64,000 nt of DNA. Origin: Porites lobata (taxonomy: Eukaryota; Cnidaria; Anthozoa; Scleractinia; Poritidae). The notes under the pieces were generated by a model. That model searched no databases, was not told where the DNA came from, and worked only from the letters and a program-made list of their open reading frames with translations. The position numbers were made by a program, and so were the translations under genes. The first letter of the stretch is position 1. Each line of letters starts with the position of its first letter. Location: assembly GCA_942486035.1 (NCBI GenBank), contig CALNXK010000173.1, positions 690,001 through 754,000 on the forward strand, written 5' to 3'. This document shows, one piece after another, positions 12,450 through 24,261 of this stretch.

Positions 12450-15400
12450 CCCGGTCTGTGTACTTTGGGTAAAATCTAAATGAAAAACAGAGTTTATACT
12501 AATTAAATATAAGGATGATCTTGACAGTTATAAACGTAACTTTTACAGTTGCGAAGAGAAAGCCTTAAGAAATCCAGCCTTGTACGGGATTTGAACTCTT
12601 AACCTCCGTGAAAGCGGTGCACTGCTCTAACAATTTAGCTAATAAGTCAACTGGGAGCTGGTGATTTTGTTGTCTCGTTTTAAAAGGAGTGAAATAAATG
12701 AATATATGAAAACCATAAGAGAACTGCAGGATGAAGATTTAATTGTTAAGGACGTTCATAGCAGTCATAAAAGCAACTTCTACAGGTGCGAAAAGAAGCT
12801 TGAAAAAATTCAAGCTTGTGCGGGTTCTATGCAGTTTGGGACCTCTTCACATGGCCCGGTTACCGGGACTAATTTCGTCTTGGGTTCATATAAGTAATTT
12901 CAGCCCCGTTTCCGAGATGATAAAAGGCCTCGAAGAGTTTCTGGCGCAAATTTCGAGAACCAAACCATGGCGAAACAGAAAGATATAACTTTCGCGCCAA
13001 CCATAGCTTTGGCAACGCTTATAGCTGTATCACTGTAATTAAATTTGATACTTATGATGTGGAAAATACAGCAGGCAAAGCAAGACGATGCCATCCCGGT
13101 CACCGAATTCATCCCGCTTTCATCTCGGTAACTGGTATGAAGTGTTAATATGGCAAAATTCTCCAGTCCGCTTACCGAGATCCTGGTTGGAAAAACAGAG
13201 ATATCGAAGAACGAACCAGCCCGCCCTCTCATATGAACAGATCGAAAATTTTACAAAGGATTTATGAGTAAGCGAGATCTCAGAAACCGGGCCAGCCCGG
13301 TCAACCGTGCTCAAGTTTTAGAGGCCCTTTATTGTACATTTGTGCATTTGTACATCTGTCAATAGTGCAGAAGCAGCCATTTGACTACGTGACTACGGTG
13401 ATTCGCACTTTTAAAAGTCTCTATCAATTATAGTTATATGACTTACTTTGGTAACACCTGTTCTCCCACAAACATGCACTGGGGCAAAAAACCAAAGAAG
13501 AACTCGAGTAACTCCAACTAACGCTGCCGCTAAATGACATTGTAAGTGTCGATGGCGTCATATCGAAAGTTGCAGAGCTGTGGCTCATAACAGATGACCT
13601 GCTAGTGGAAGACGAAGTAGGAAACGAAAAGGTGGTGGTGAAAGCGGATAACGTAGTAGAATGAACTGATGACGTATCTGATGCCTCAGCCACCCTGACA
13701 CTCGACGATAATGAAGGCACTGCGCAAAGGGAAAACACAACTTTAAAAAAAGGCAATTGAATGATTCTCATTCTAAACGAAATAAACATTTGACACCGAC
13801 AAGAATACACTCTTTCATTTTTATAAAATTATATTAAGACCATTGAGGCTGAAATTTGCGACATTTTAAGAATATTTTCAGAATAAACCGTGGCTGAGAT
13901 TTTGAAAAGGATATAATTTGGTGTGTTGAAAATCTGAATTTTTTGTTTTTAACTTTTTAAATATAATTTAATTAAGAATAATGGAAGAATATTTTCAGCC
14001 TAAAATCGGCGGAAAAGTAAAAATATTCAGCCTGTGCCGGAAAAACAACATTCTTAACTGATTAAGGAAAGGCTTGAAGAAAAATGAGTTAACTTTTAGA
14101 ACATTCGAAAACATGGAGACACAAGCAAGTTCGCTGAAAGTTCTACATTTTTGTCCGTTCAGTCTTGGCTATCGTTCAAGAGTCAAGAACAACGTCTTAA
14201 GTTCACATTAGGGACTTTAAGATCCGGAGACAGCTTCAGCGGTGAAAACTTCGCATTTTTTCAATCTTCACCGCGATTATTCCAATTCACTTACTTTGTC
14301 ATTTAATGTGGGCGAACTCTACTGGAGTTGAATTCCTGGGAACCATTCCATGAAAAGTGAAATCAGGCACTTTTATGTCTAAGCATGCAGTGACGGCGCA
14401 TATTACTAAGACTGGGATCTTGGAGCGGGGAACAAACACGAGGAACGGGAAAATGAAAAATAGGAACAAAACCTAACTTGAACCCTAACCCTGTCATTAA
14501 CTTAATTTCCAATTGTCTGTTTTGTTCCCACTTTTCATTTTCCCGTTCCCCATGTTCTTTCCCCGCTTCTCATTCCCCGTTTTAGTGGGGACGATGGGAC
14601 GACGGCGACGGCAACGACAACGAAAGCGTCATTATAAAAATGACTTCGCGTTTTTTCAATCTTTGTAAATATCGTCGCTTGTTTACGCCCTCCATAAAAC
14701 GTGAAATAAGGCATTTTCGCGTCGTAGTCGTGCAGTGACGCAAAGAAATGTAAAAAAAATAAAATGTGATTCACGTGCAGAGTTGTTGTTTCGCTTATCT
14801 AATCTATTCTATCGTCGGATCTAAGCTTCTCTATTAAGTGAACGACAAACACATGTCACTTACTCACCAGTGACAGAACTGCACCTGCACCAATAAGAGC
14901 AACTGGACAGCGGCGAGGTGGAGACTGTGTTTGAGCTGCTGGAGGTCATAGCTGGTGTAGCCTGCAAGCTGCTTATTGTGCTGACGGATTCCATGATGGA
15001 TGAAACTGAGGTATTAACGCTGGCTAAGGATCAAAGATACACGAAACTCTTAGACAATTCGTGATGACAACATTAATAATGTAGACAATCGGACGGTTAT
15101 AACATAAATGTTTACGATAAACGTTTATAAGAAGGTATTTCTGTCAAAGTAGAGAAAAGAGAATAAGATAGCTCACGTATCTCTTAATGAAGCTCGATGG
15201 CCAAGTGGTCAGCGCGCATGATTTCCTTAAATGGATTTAACATGCTAGTTCAACTTTATCCATCATAATTAGCTAGACGCTATTTTTCGTTTGAGCACTT
15301 TGATGGACTGTGTAAGAGATATCTTCCTGACATTGCATCAGGTACGTTTTAATGGTAACTGCAAAAGGTCACGGGTTCGATTCCCGGGGCCGGACCAATA

Positions 15401-17154
15401 CTTAGGGTCTTAAAATAACTGAGAAATGAAGGTACTTCCTTTGCCCTGCGGGCGGCTGGACCTTCGCGTGGCTCGGATGACCACGTAAAATGGTTTTAAT
15501 GGTAATTACTTAAAATTTTGAGGCCAGTGGATCCAATTCAACACTAGCAGTAAATGTATCAGTATTGGATCATGCAAGGAATATAGCCTGTCCCCTGTAA
15601 TTTATCTCAGACTGCCTACGTTGTTATGCTCCTTGCTAGATTTATTGCTTAGTGTAGTTACCTATTTGGTGGTGTCATCTGAATAAAAAGCAAGGAAATC
15701 GATCAGTTAAATCTTACACCTCTGTAGGATCCTGTCTCTTTTCGTCATGTAAAATATATTTTTGACCGAATTCAGCATCTAATACGTCTGTGACGTCCGT
15801 AACTAGTAGATACAGCTGCATTATTACTGGCAACACTTCTGAATTACACCAGTATTAACACTGAAATGAAAGCAAACCTAAAATTTATCGCAATTTTCAT
15901 CTCGACACTCCGCCTATCAATGCCAACCATGGAGACTCAGATTCCCATAGCATTACTGTTATACACTACTTTTAAGTTAAACACCGTTTATTCACGTTCG
16001 TTACGTACATACTTACTCTAAACCGAAAAAAACTAAGAGAATAAATTTAACACACGGTATATGTATACGCTGTAGTTATTTTTTTAACCCAGGTAATTTT
16101 TATTTTTCCTTTGTTTCAACTTCATTCGCATACATTACCATACCCAAAAACAAAAGAAAAACAAAAAACACCTGAGATGAAAATATAACTACAACATATA
16201 CATGAAAATTCCGTAGGAGTCTATCATATCACTTGCATTCATTTCCGCACGCGGTCAGCACTAAACGCTACAATTACCTGGGGCGTCTCCCTCCCCGGCC
16301 ATATAAGGGAATCTCGATTCCAGAATCCGGAAAATTTTTGTTTGTGGGATCCAGAATCAGGGACTTTGGAATCCGGGATACAGCTCAAGGAATCCGGAAT
16401 TCAGTACCTGGGATCCAGAATTCGAGGGGTGGAATCCAGAATCCAAGACTGTCTTGGATTCCCTTTAAGGGAATATGTGTGTGTGTGTGTGTGTGGAATA
16501 AATGGGATGAGTCAACTGCGAACGAGAGTTTCAGATTGTGGAATTTGTTCACGATGCCTTATCATCATAAAGATGTTGTGTAGTGACTTGCGGATACAAC
16601 GAAAACGTTTCGTCACTTTCCCCGAGAAAATGTTGATTTCATCATGGAATTGTCGTTTTGAAGAAAGCCACAGAGAAATGTATCAAAATGAAAACTGAAA
16701 AAGTGCGTTTAAGCTGACATTGTTTTCAGTCATTAAAGCTATTGTTTGTGTCGCTCTAATTGTCTCGGTGATATGGTTGCAAAAATATATGTAGTTATGG
16801 AGGCTTTGGGTATAACACAGCAATTTTCAAAAAGGCAAGCATGGCCTAGTTATTTGCAAGAATGGCCCGAGGAAATTAACAGAAGAGTTCCAAATTTAAT
16901 TTTAAATTCAAATCTAGGTCAGTGCTGAACTCGAATTCGGGCCACTGGATCACAAGTGTGTGGCGTCCATCACTAGATATAGGCCACTGTACCCTCCTAT
17001 AACTAAAAATTTGACTGAACTATTATTACCTACCTAAACTGCTGCTGCCGCTGGTGGTACTGGGGCTAATGGTGATGCTTCCATTTGCAATCGATGCGAA
17101 TGAGGTAAAGATACATAATTTCGCTATGAAATATTTTCCAAGTTTGGCACTCAT
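9681..17154 (-). CDS. Mucin-like Ser/Thr-rich single-pass membrane protein, five exons
   Basis: In transcript order the exons are 17154-17034, 15023-14868, 13719-13447, 12475-10553 and 9841-9681. Every junction is phase 1 and the lengths sum to 2634 bases, giving 877 residues. Exon 1 encodes an N-terminal signal peptide (h-region YFIAKLCIFTSFASIA). Exons 2 and 3 are Ser/Thr-rich and end in Cys clusters (SCSYWCRCSSVT and FCPSACLWENRCYQ). Exon 4 is a 641-residue Ser/Thr mucin domain with a polyserine start and an 84-residue tandem duplication. Exon 5 encodes one membrane helix (GVVLGCLLLLLLVVIALVW, about residues 834-855), a basic stop-transfer (KIRKR) and a short tail ending in SFDKELTVLS. The product should be a heavily O-glycosylated surface protein. 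No catalytic domain is seen and I do not recognise a named orthologue. Exon order and Cys clusters match the start of the divergent receptor gene at 23937. Confidence 0.82.
9842..10552 (-). other. Intron between the mucin exon and the membrane-helix exon
   Basis: AT-rich sequence without a recognisable repeat or exon. The minus-strand donor and acceptor at its edges agree in phase 1. Confidence 0.7.
10553..12475 (-). other. Mucin domain exon of the minus-strand gene
   Basis: A single exon of 1923 bases (641 codons), phase 1 at both ends, bounded by the acceptor TTTTTCATTTAG and the donor CAAG/GTATGA. It begins with a (TCA)n microsatellite (12408-12449 on the plus strand) encoding polyserine. 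It then runs as Ser/Thr/Pro-rich sequence almost free of charged residues and of Cys. Two 252-bp copies lie head to tail at about 11111-11362 and 11363-11614, each encoding an 84-residue unit with TPPPLS and STPSVSSPASTFSPTILS. The opposite strand shows long Asp/Val-rich open frames that are only shadows of the TCx/ACx codon bias. Confidence 0.85.
12578..12648 (-). repeat. tRNA-like sequence, probably a SINE head
   Basis: On the minus strand there is an A-box-like TTAGCTAAATTGTTAGAGC and, about 30 bases on, a B-box-like AGAGTTCAAATCCCG. The acceptor stem does not pair, so this is a decayed tRNA-derived SINE fragment rather than a functional tRNA. It lies in an intron of the mucin-like gene. 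Confidence 0.55.
13720..14867 (-). other. Intron with a dispersed repeat copy (about 14590-14790)
   Basis: The interval 14590-14790 carries, on the minus strand, the same repeat as 55715-55885 and 56410-56575. Its conceptual translation SLHDYDAKMPYFTFYGG is shared with those copies. The remainder is AT-rich and shows nothing recognisable. Confidence 0.6.
15190..15495 (+). repeat. tRNA-derived SINE interrupted by about 140 bp
   Basis: The A-box region GATGGCCAAGTGGTCAGCGC (15196-15215) and the B-box region ACGGGTTCGATTCCCGGGG lie about 170 bases apart instead of the usual 30-40. AT-rich sequence interrupts the anticodon-arm position. The tRNA part ends GGCCGGACCA and is followed by a body beginning TTAAAATAACTGAGAAATGA, a layout known from cnidarian tRNA-derived SINEs. 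It sits in an intron of the mucin-like gene. Confidence 0.55.
16308..16471. repeat. Dispersed GGAATCC repeat, copy 2
   Basis: Contains multiple AATCCGGAAT and GGAATCCAGAATCC motifs. It is followed directly by a (GT)n run at 16474-16495. Same family as 9120-9265 and 31285-31435. Confidence 0.65.
16474..16495. repeat. (GT)n microsatellite
   Basis: About ten GT dinucleotides adjoin the end of the GGAATCC repeat. Confidence 0.85.
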
Positions 17155-18334
17155 GGTCAAGAACAGCTATATGAGAAAATATAGTAACCATCACATTACT
17201 CCCCAACTGTTGAACACAATTACAAAATAAATAAGGCATACTTTTTAGTCACAAGCTAAAACTGTTTGCATTTCATCTTGAGGAAAACCTATGAAAGGTG
17301 CTCAAGTCTACAAGGCGAATTTTTCCCATAAAAATACCTTTGCGATCGCTTGATTCTCTGCAAAGCGAAAATGCCACCTTTCACTGACAATAAACAAGGT
17401 TGTCAAGTTTCAGCTCAGAAATCAAGCTTCATCACTGAGAAAATGAAATAAATAGAAACTTGCGCTTTCTTTAAAGACCACTAATTAAAATGCAAATCAC
17501 AAGTTTCTTAAAAGGTAAAACTAAACACTGAAAAAAACTGCACGAATGCATTCAATACCACACCTACATATTATTTAAAGTAGGAATCAAGTCGGTGTGT
17601 TTCTTTGGACTTCAGTCTGAAAATTATTCCTTATTCTAAAATCTTGCGTGCGAAATAAGAACTTATTATTATTTTGCCTTCCTGCAGCTGTCCCAAAGCT
17701 TTAGAAAATCCAACCAGTTATCATACTTCACTGGACAGATGTTTGTTAACTTCCCTATTGAGCTTAAATAGTAGTGTGTTTTGTAAGATTTATTTTTCTA
17801 CAGTTGATCTTTACCGGTCGTAATTGCCCGCCAATCGGGAAAATTCTTTGTTGTCGGCTGTGATCATGATGGGCAAGATATTTTGACTAACTCAAACAAA
17901 TACTTGTTTTCTTGAAGCTATGGTAACTAAATTTGTAACGTAAATCGTTACTAATGCTACTGTAATTTTTTCTGCACAACTCGATTTTTCAATGAATCAG
18001 TTAATCGAGAGGTCAATTGGGTTAACCGTAATAAAAGGATTTTTACCTTCAGCCGTCAAAAGTGCAGATTAATATTAACCGTTAAAAAGTTTCAAGGTAC
18101 TTCAAATCTCACTATTTCAGCTGATCTTCACGAGATTCTAGCTGGCTTCGGAAAAATATGAACCTCTAAACTGGAAAAACACGCAAGTACCCATGTTTTG
18201 AAAACCACTTTTTCTAGATATTACAAGACCTTACAACTTGCTTATATCTGAAAATATTTCGAAATTTTACCAGTTAGTATATATTCATAGACAAGTTAAC
18301 ATTTCCTTTCCTTGACGTTTGGACTAAATTTCCA

Positions 18335-18425
18335 CTTAATAACCGTCAACCATCAAAAGCTGTAAAATTTAACCGTCAACCTTCAAAAGTGGAAAAAATT
18401 TACCGTCAACCTTCAAAAGTACCAC
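18335..18425. repeat. Short tandem repeat, about three copies of a 30-33 bp unit
   Basis: Three successive units contain ACCGTCAACCTTCAAAAGT or a close variant, separated by AAAATTT-type spacers. A related single motif occurs at about 18048-18095. Confidence 0.6.
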
Positions 18426-20146
18426 CCCATTAAGACCCTGTCAATCGATTACTTCTTGCTGTCTACAATTTTGACCAAGAACATCACTACTGAAAATTGT
18501 GTTATCAAACCCTGCGTTTTACCTTAGAAAAAATTTCAGAAGAGGAAATAAAGCAAACAGACAAAAAAGGCCGAGTTACTACTGTAGTATTTAGCCTTTA
18601 TTCTGTGTTTTAAAGTGGGCTATTAGGAAAGCACGTAATTCAACCAAAGTACGGACTCCATTTTCATTGAAACACACGTGACGTTCGCCTACCCAAAAAT
18701 GTTTAGAGAGGTCAGTAGAAATTAGCGTAGAACTGGGAATGAGTGAGGGCTTTTTTTAAAATACCTCAATCACAGTCTGTCTCGTTTCCAGTAATTATTC
18801 ATTTCTTCATCAGAGTGAAGATAATCGCATATAATATCGGACAAGAACAAATCTAACCTCAATGTTGGCTCCGACATTTCACGACAGCACCACTGGCTTC
18901 CCCACGAAATAACGTGTGACAACGAGCGCGGAAATATTGATGAGGCGTCACTGCGCAGATTAGAGTAGTGCTGCTGATTTGTGGAACATTTGCTTCAACC
19001 AATCAGACGCACTACCCAGATCTGGGAATTGAAGTGACGAGTCATAAGTATGGAATTTCTGCGCTCGTTCGTTAGATTTCATGCATTTCGAGTGGAAACC
19101 TGTGTTGGCGGAGCGAGATGTCGGCTGTTTTTCAGAAATTAAGTCCCGGGAGCTAAGTCAACTGAAGCAGGCTACATAAAAGCATTGTGGAGATATAAGG
19201 CCTAAAATGTTTTTGAGTTACCCGCAGAGTTAATCTTGGCTTAGTCTCACTGAGAAACTATTGGGAGCCTCATACATCATGACACGGATGACACGGATGT
19301 TGTCTGTCTGTGCTCAGGTCTAACTCGTGTTTAACTTCCATGAGCATGCAGTCGTCATAAAGTGGTCTGGGGGTACAACTAGTAAAGAATTGTCAAATAA
19401 TAGATTATGGTTGTTCATCGAAGTAGATGTAATTTATAATAAGAGCTGGATTATTGATTACTAGTTTAGACTTTTTGAGATTTGCACTTGGGTAGCCAAA
19501 GCTCAAATAATACTTATGTTTTTTTTTTTTTGGAAAAATCGACAGGTATACATAGAGGGCAAAACAGAGGAAGACCTTAAAGAGCAAAAATCGACTAGAA
19601 AATCTCACGAAAGGCAACAACAGGAGATATGAAGGAACTTGGACTAACTTTCATTTGCTACTCTTTTTTATTATCAAGTATAACAATTCCGGTTTTTCGC
19701 AAACAAAATACAGTAAAGAATTTGTACTTCTTTGGCTTCACATCCTTATAGACAAGAGAAACATATTTGTTATTCACCGGCCTGGGTCGGTCCGTATTGG
19801 GAGAAACTATGCCCGAGGACGTGGGTACCGCCCGAGGCCTACGGCCTCGGCGGTACTCAGACCGGCGGTACTCAATCTGAGATTTAAAAGTTTCAGGAAA
19901 ATTTTCCTTCACTCTCCAACCTATGTTTGTTGAAGGAGGACGCGTTTGTGTTGATGAAGCGCGCGATCGATTGTAAACCAAAACAAAACATTAAAGCATG
20001 ATTTTTAGCTCGCATTTTCGAGTTCGCTATGATCGCTGAATTAAAGAAGTGAAGACGCATTTTTCACAGCCTTAGCCTCAATCTGAAGTAATATATTCAC
20101 AAATTCCAAAGAGAGAAAGACATGTTTATTACTCTGTCTATTGTGC

Positions 20147-20419
20147 ATACAGCTATTTCGAGAAAGGTTGTCGGAAAAAGTGCACGCGACAATCCCGAAA
20201 GTTATTGTGGGTGATTTTTAGGTCACTGTTCTTCAAAGAAAGTCAGAATAGAATGACACGAGAGGCCATGGACATATGTTTGCAAGTGCTAAAGGAAAGC
20301 AACAAAAGTAGGTTCGACAGCCACAAAGTCAGCAACAGTGTATTGATCATATCCCATATTACCTGTCGGGATTGTCGCGTGGACATTTTTTCCGACAACC
20401 TTTCTCGAAATAGCTGTAT
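20147..20419. mobile_element. TIR element (MITE), 273 bp
   Basis: The terminal inverted repeats are about 50 bp. The left arm starts ATACAGCTATTTCGAGAAAG and includes GTTGTCGGAAAAAGTGCACG; the right arm is its inverse, ending CTTTCTCGAAATAGCTGTAT. The interior has no transposase. Confidence 0.75.
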
Positions 20420-21557
20420 TCAAATTTCAAACACTTACTTGCCAGAATTTCTAAATATTTTACTTTACGTCGAGGCTATTAAACCCTGTATGAATGTGTC
20501 GTTAATGTTTATATTCAGCGGTAATTTTTAATTCGAAGCTGGACTATTTATATTATGGCACTTACTGCTCTCTTTTAGAATAACGGAAGGTTTTTGTGTC
20601 TTGTTAGACAATTCATAATCTGAGTGTCAAACAAGTATAAAGAATTGACGACCTTGATATTAAAAGCGCCAAGAAAAAATACAGCAAGGATTTTCTGCGG
20701 CTGAATCATTCAAAAATTGCTTTAAGATTAGTTCAATCGAGTGGAAAAGTGCGGGAAAAGTGATTCGTGTCGTTTATTTAAGATTGAAAGTTAAATGCAA
20801 TAATTGACAACAACCTTTTCTGATAAGTAGAGAACTACCGAAGCTATATTCAATGAAAAACACCAGAATCTTGATTCATACAGCAAAAATGGAAAACAAA
20901 ACTACAAACAGAGCAAAAATGTCCAATAAACGGTGCATAAAAGCAAGATTGCAGTACTTACAACGCGGTTATAAAGCTAGTGAAGCGACATCACCAGTCC
21001 CCTGTATTGCTTCAATTGTAGCGGTTTTCCAGGCTGACTTGCTTGATTCTCTCTTCAAATTTTTTGCCCGAATAATAAAATTCACGTTTCCCTAGCTAAT
21101 GCTAATAATAGCTCAAGTTTTAAGAGAAAAATGGTTTGAAAATTACGGTTTTTGCTCATTCACAATCAACGAACAAACTTGTGAATAAAGCTGGCAACAA
21201 TTCCACCCGGGTTAGCGGGCAAGATCGTAAAATATCGCCCGTTCTCGGAACCAGTCAGATAGCAGGATTTGAAGAGGATTCCGCCCGCTCGCAAGCTTGG
21301 AAAAAATAAAAAGGGTTAACTGTTTGTGTTTTCTTGTGATAAAGCATTATTTTCAAAAAAGTAGGTTTTGCGATGCAAGAAAAGTATTTTATTTTAATTT
21401 TTTTATTTTAAGATTTTAATTTCCATGCATGAAACTGTTAAGGTAATCAAGAGGTTTAGGGGCTGTTTATATAATAATAAGTTGTTTTCCAGGGCGAAGT
21501 TCGTACTGCATTAACGTGATTAGATCGAACAGCTCAGCCAAGTTCGCGCCAGAACAG

Positions 21558-23121
21558 TTAAGGTGACCCGAACCTATTTATATGCGCGTTGGTTATGTTT
21601 CTGATTTCCATGATTTTTGCATCCTTAATAAAGAATGGTCGAACTTTAAGAGAATGCTATTTATTTTCTATAGGTATAAAAACGTTCGAGATATCGGCAT
21701 ATGTTTAAAACCGCATTTCTACAAAAAATGTCAATAATTTCGAAACCCTAAGACAGATTTTTCTCTAACTTTGGCAAATAAGCCTCAGAGCTCTCTAGTT
21801 TTATATCTGCACGTTTAAAGTCAATCGTGACCGTAGAACTCGCTGCACAATTAGCTGGTCAAATTTAACCTTAAAAATGCAAAGCTAACACATTTGTGAA
21901 AGTTGACACACAAATAGAGGACTATTGACGACAGACTATCTCCTATCTGCAAGGGTATTCTTGCCCAAAGCTTCAGTTGCAACAAACTGTGTGATCAGAA
22001 ACCTACGGCGAATACAGTTCGCAATATAAGAAGAACAACTGTATACTGAATGCGGGGCAAGATTAACTAACTTTTATTTATCAAAGTTGCTATGTATTTT
22101 CCCCTCTCTTTTCGCAAAAAATCTCAACAAAGCACGATATAACATCTACAGTAATCTCCTGCCAGTTTTTAGCACTGAAGGTTCCCGTCTTGAGAAGAAA
22201 TAAAGCCACCAACTCCAGTACGTCAACTGATCCATTTTCAGCTGCAACGAAAACCCTTGTTTTAGGTAATTGATTCATTTTTGAAAGATTTGCCATCACA
22301 ATCGCACGGGCATTTTGCCATTGGGGATAATAAAAAGAATAAGACGATTGTCATATTTTCTTTCATCTTTATCCCCAGGTGGCAAACTTCCCGTGCGAAT
22401 GTGATGCCAAGTCTAAAAACCTTGAATAAATTACCAAATACAAGGGCTTGAAGTGAAGCTGAAAAATGGACGGTTAGAAGTGTTGGAGTTGGTGCCTTTA
22501 TTTCTCCTCAAAACGGAAACCTGCGACGCTAAAAACTCTTGAGAGTTTTTCGTAGATAATATAATTTGCCTTGTAAAGATAGGTTTCGAAAATAGCGGAA
22601 CAAATACAAAGTACGTTTGATAAATAACAATTATTTTATCTTTCCCCGCATTCAGCATAAAATTGTTCTTCTTCTATTGCGAACTGTATTCGCCGTATGA
22701 TTTTGATTATTCAGTTTCTTGCAACTGAAGCTTTGGGCAAGAATACCCCTGCAGATAGGAGACAGTCCGCCGGCAGTTTTCCTCTATTCGTGCGTCAACT
22801 TTCACAAATGTGTTAGCGTTGCATTTTAAAGTTAAATTTGATCAGCTATTTGTGCAGCGAAGTTCTACGGTCACGATTGACTGTAAACTTGCTGATATAA
22901 AACTAGAGAGCTCTGAGGTTTATTTGCCGAGGTTAGAGAAAAACCTGTCCTAGGGTTTCGAAATTTTTGACATTTTTTTGTAAAAATGCGGCTTTAAACA
23001 TATGCCGATATCTCAAACGTTTTCAAAAATCATGGAAAGTGGTTAAATCATGCCTGCCGAAAAACGCGATTCAAAAACAAATAACCTGGACGCGCATATA
23101 AATAGGTTCGGGCCACCTTAA
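21558..23121. mobile_element. Giant fold-back element, TTAA-flanked, 1.56 kb near-complete palindrome
   Basis: The left end TTAAGGTGACCCGAACCTAT and the right end ATAGGTTCGGGCCACCTTAA are inverted. Matching continues through paired blocks all the way inward: GAGCTCTCTAGTTTTATATC, AAGCTTCAGTTGCAA against TTGCAACTGAAGCTT, GCGAATACAGTTCGCAATA, and ATCGCACGGGCATTTTGCC. The symmetry centre is near 22340. Arms are about 770 bp with an estimated 80-90 percent identity by eye. Both ends carry TTAA. Short related reading frames in the two arms share VLELV-LFLLKT, which may descend from a coding segment. Confidence 0.85.
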
Positions 23122-23936
23122 AAATGCGCCACTCGCCCAAAACCTTCACGATTTAAACACGCTTTGCGATTTTTTGAAATAAATTTTTTGATTTTTTAAA
23201 AAAACCAGAAGGAAGTTTGTTTTCAGTTTACATAATACCAGAATGAAATTTCTTACCAGAAAGATAATTTTGTATGGATTGAAAAGCGGAATAAGCTCAT
23301 TGCGGAATGACTTGTACAAGAACGAAATTTCGTCATTTAAACAAATACATGTACATGAAACGATGTGGAGATGGAAAAAGCTCGTTCGAGAATGATAGTC
23401 ATTCGGGTATCATGTGAAAAGTTCCTTAATTAACATTTAAATCGGGAATTATCCCTTGTTTCTATGACAATAAACCAATAAACAAATGGGATAGCCACTA
23501 CTTGGCTTTCTGATTATTGCTCCTGTTTTATCTCTACAACGTTGAATAATTTATGTCCAAAAGGAGTCGGTAAGATTATAAGAGAGTATTTCATTGGTCA
23601 ATTTTTTTCGCGGTTATCACCCTAATGGCGTTTAATTTGTAATGTTAGGTTACCTTGGTTGTAGACCCTACTAATACAAATAAACAGCGAGAAGCCGTCC
23701 AGTCCGCTGGATGTACGTCATTAATTTATAACAAATCGCTTTTTTAAAGTATGCGCATCGTTTTTGTGAGCCTTGAAGTCTTAAGGAAGTTATTGACGCA
23801 TCCTTTTCTTGCCGTCTAAAACTTAACTACCCTTTGGCCAGGTTTGTCATCAAACGTCCTTGTTTGCTCACGGCAGACAGAGTCCGTGTTGAAAGTCTTT
23901 TTTTCCGACGCCACGATAAATTGAAGGAAAGAGGCG

Positions 23937-24261
23937 ATGGCAGATGATGGTCCAAACGTACCAGGTGTGTGTAAAATTAATATTTCTTTGCGTTTTCTTT
24001 CCTCTGCTCTTATAGATTTCCGTATTATTTAGACAAAGAATACTTTGGTGATTGTTAAGACTTACAAATCGTTATACATATTAACATTTAAGACTCCCTC
24101 GATGACTTGGAAATGAACAAAAACGTGGCTTCACTTAATGCATCCCGAATTTTACTTTTTTTGTTTAGCGCAACAAAAACGATGGCTTTTTCGATCTTCC
24201 TCCATCGTGCAAAAATGGCTGTTTATTTCCATGTCAATTATCTGCAGCAGCGGCAGCCAAG
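23937..24261 (+). other. Leader exons 1-2 of the REJ receptor
   Basis: The ATG at 23937 starts MADDGPNVP, splices in phase 1 and continues AQQKRWLFRSSSIVQKWLF. The hydrophobic stretch WLFISMSIICSS ends just before the next phase-1 junction. It reads as a signal peptide with an unusually long basic n-region, or as a signal anchor. Donor GTGTGT, acceptor TTTTTTTGTTTAG. There is no transcript support; an alternative upstream start cannot be excluded. Confidence 0.65.

Larger units (their letters stand above)
17155..23936. other. Divergent intergenic region between two head-to-head genes
   Basis: 6.8 kb without a supportable exon, between the start codons of the minus-strand mucin-like gene and the plus-strand REJ receptor gene. 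It must contain the promoters of both. It holds tandem ACCGTCAACCTTCAAAAGT units (18335-18425), a GC-rich small palindrome (CCGAGGCCTACGGCCTCGG near 19833), a 273-bp TIR element (20147-20419) and the giant palindromic element (21558-23121). No clear TATA box stands out at either start. Confidence 0.6.
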
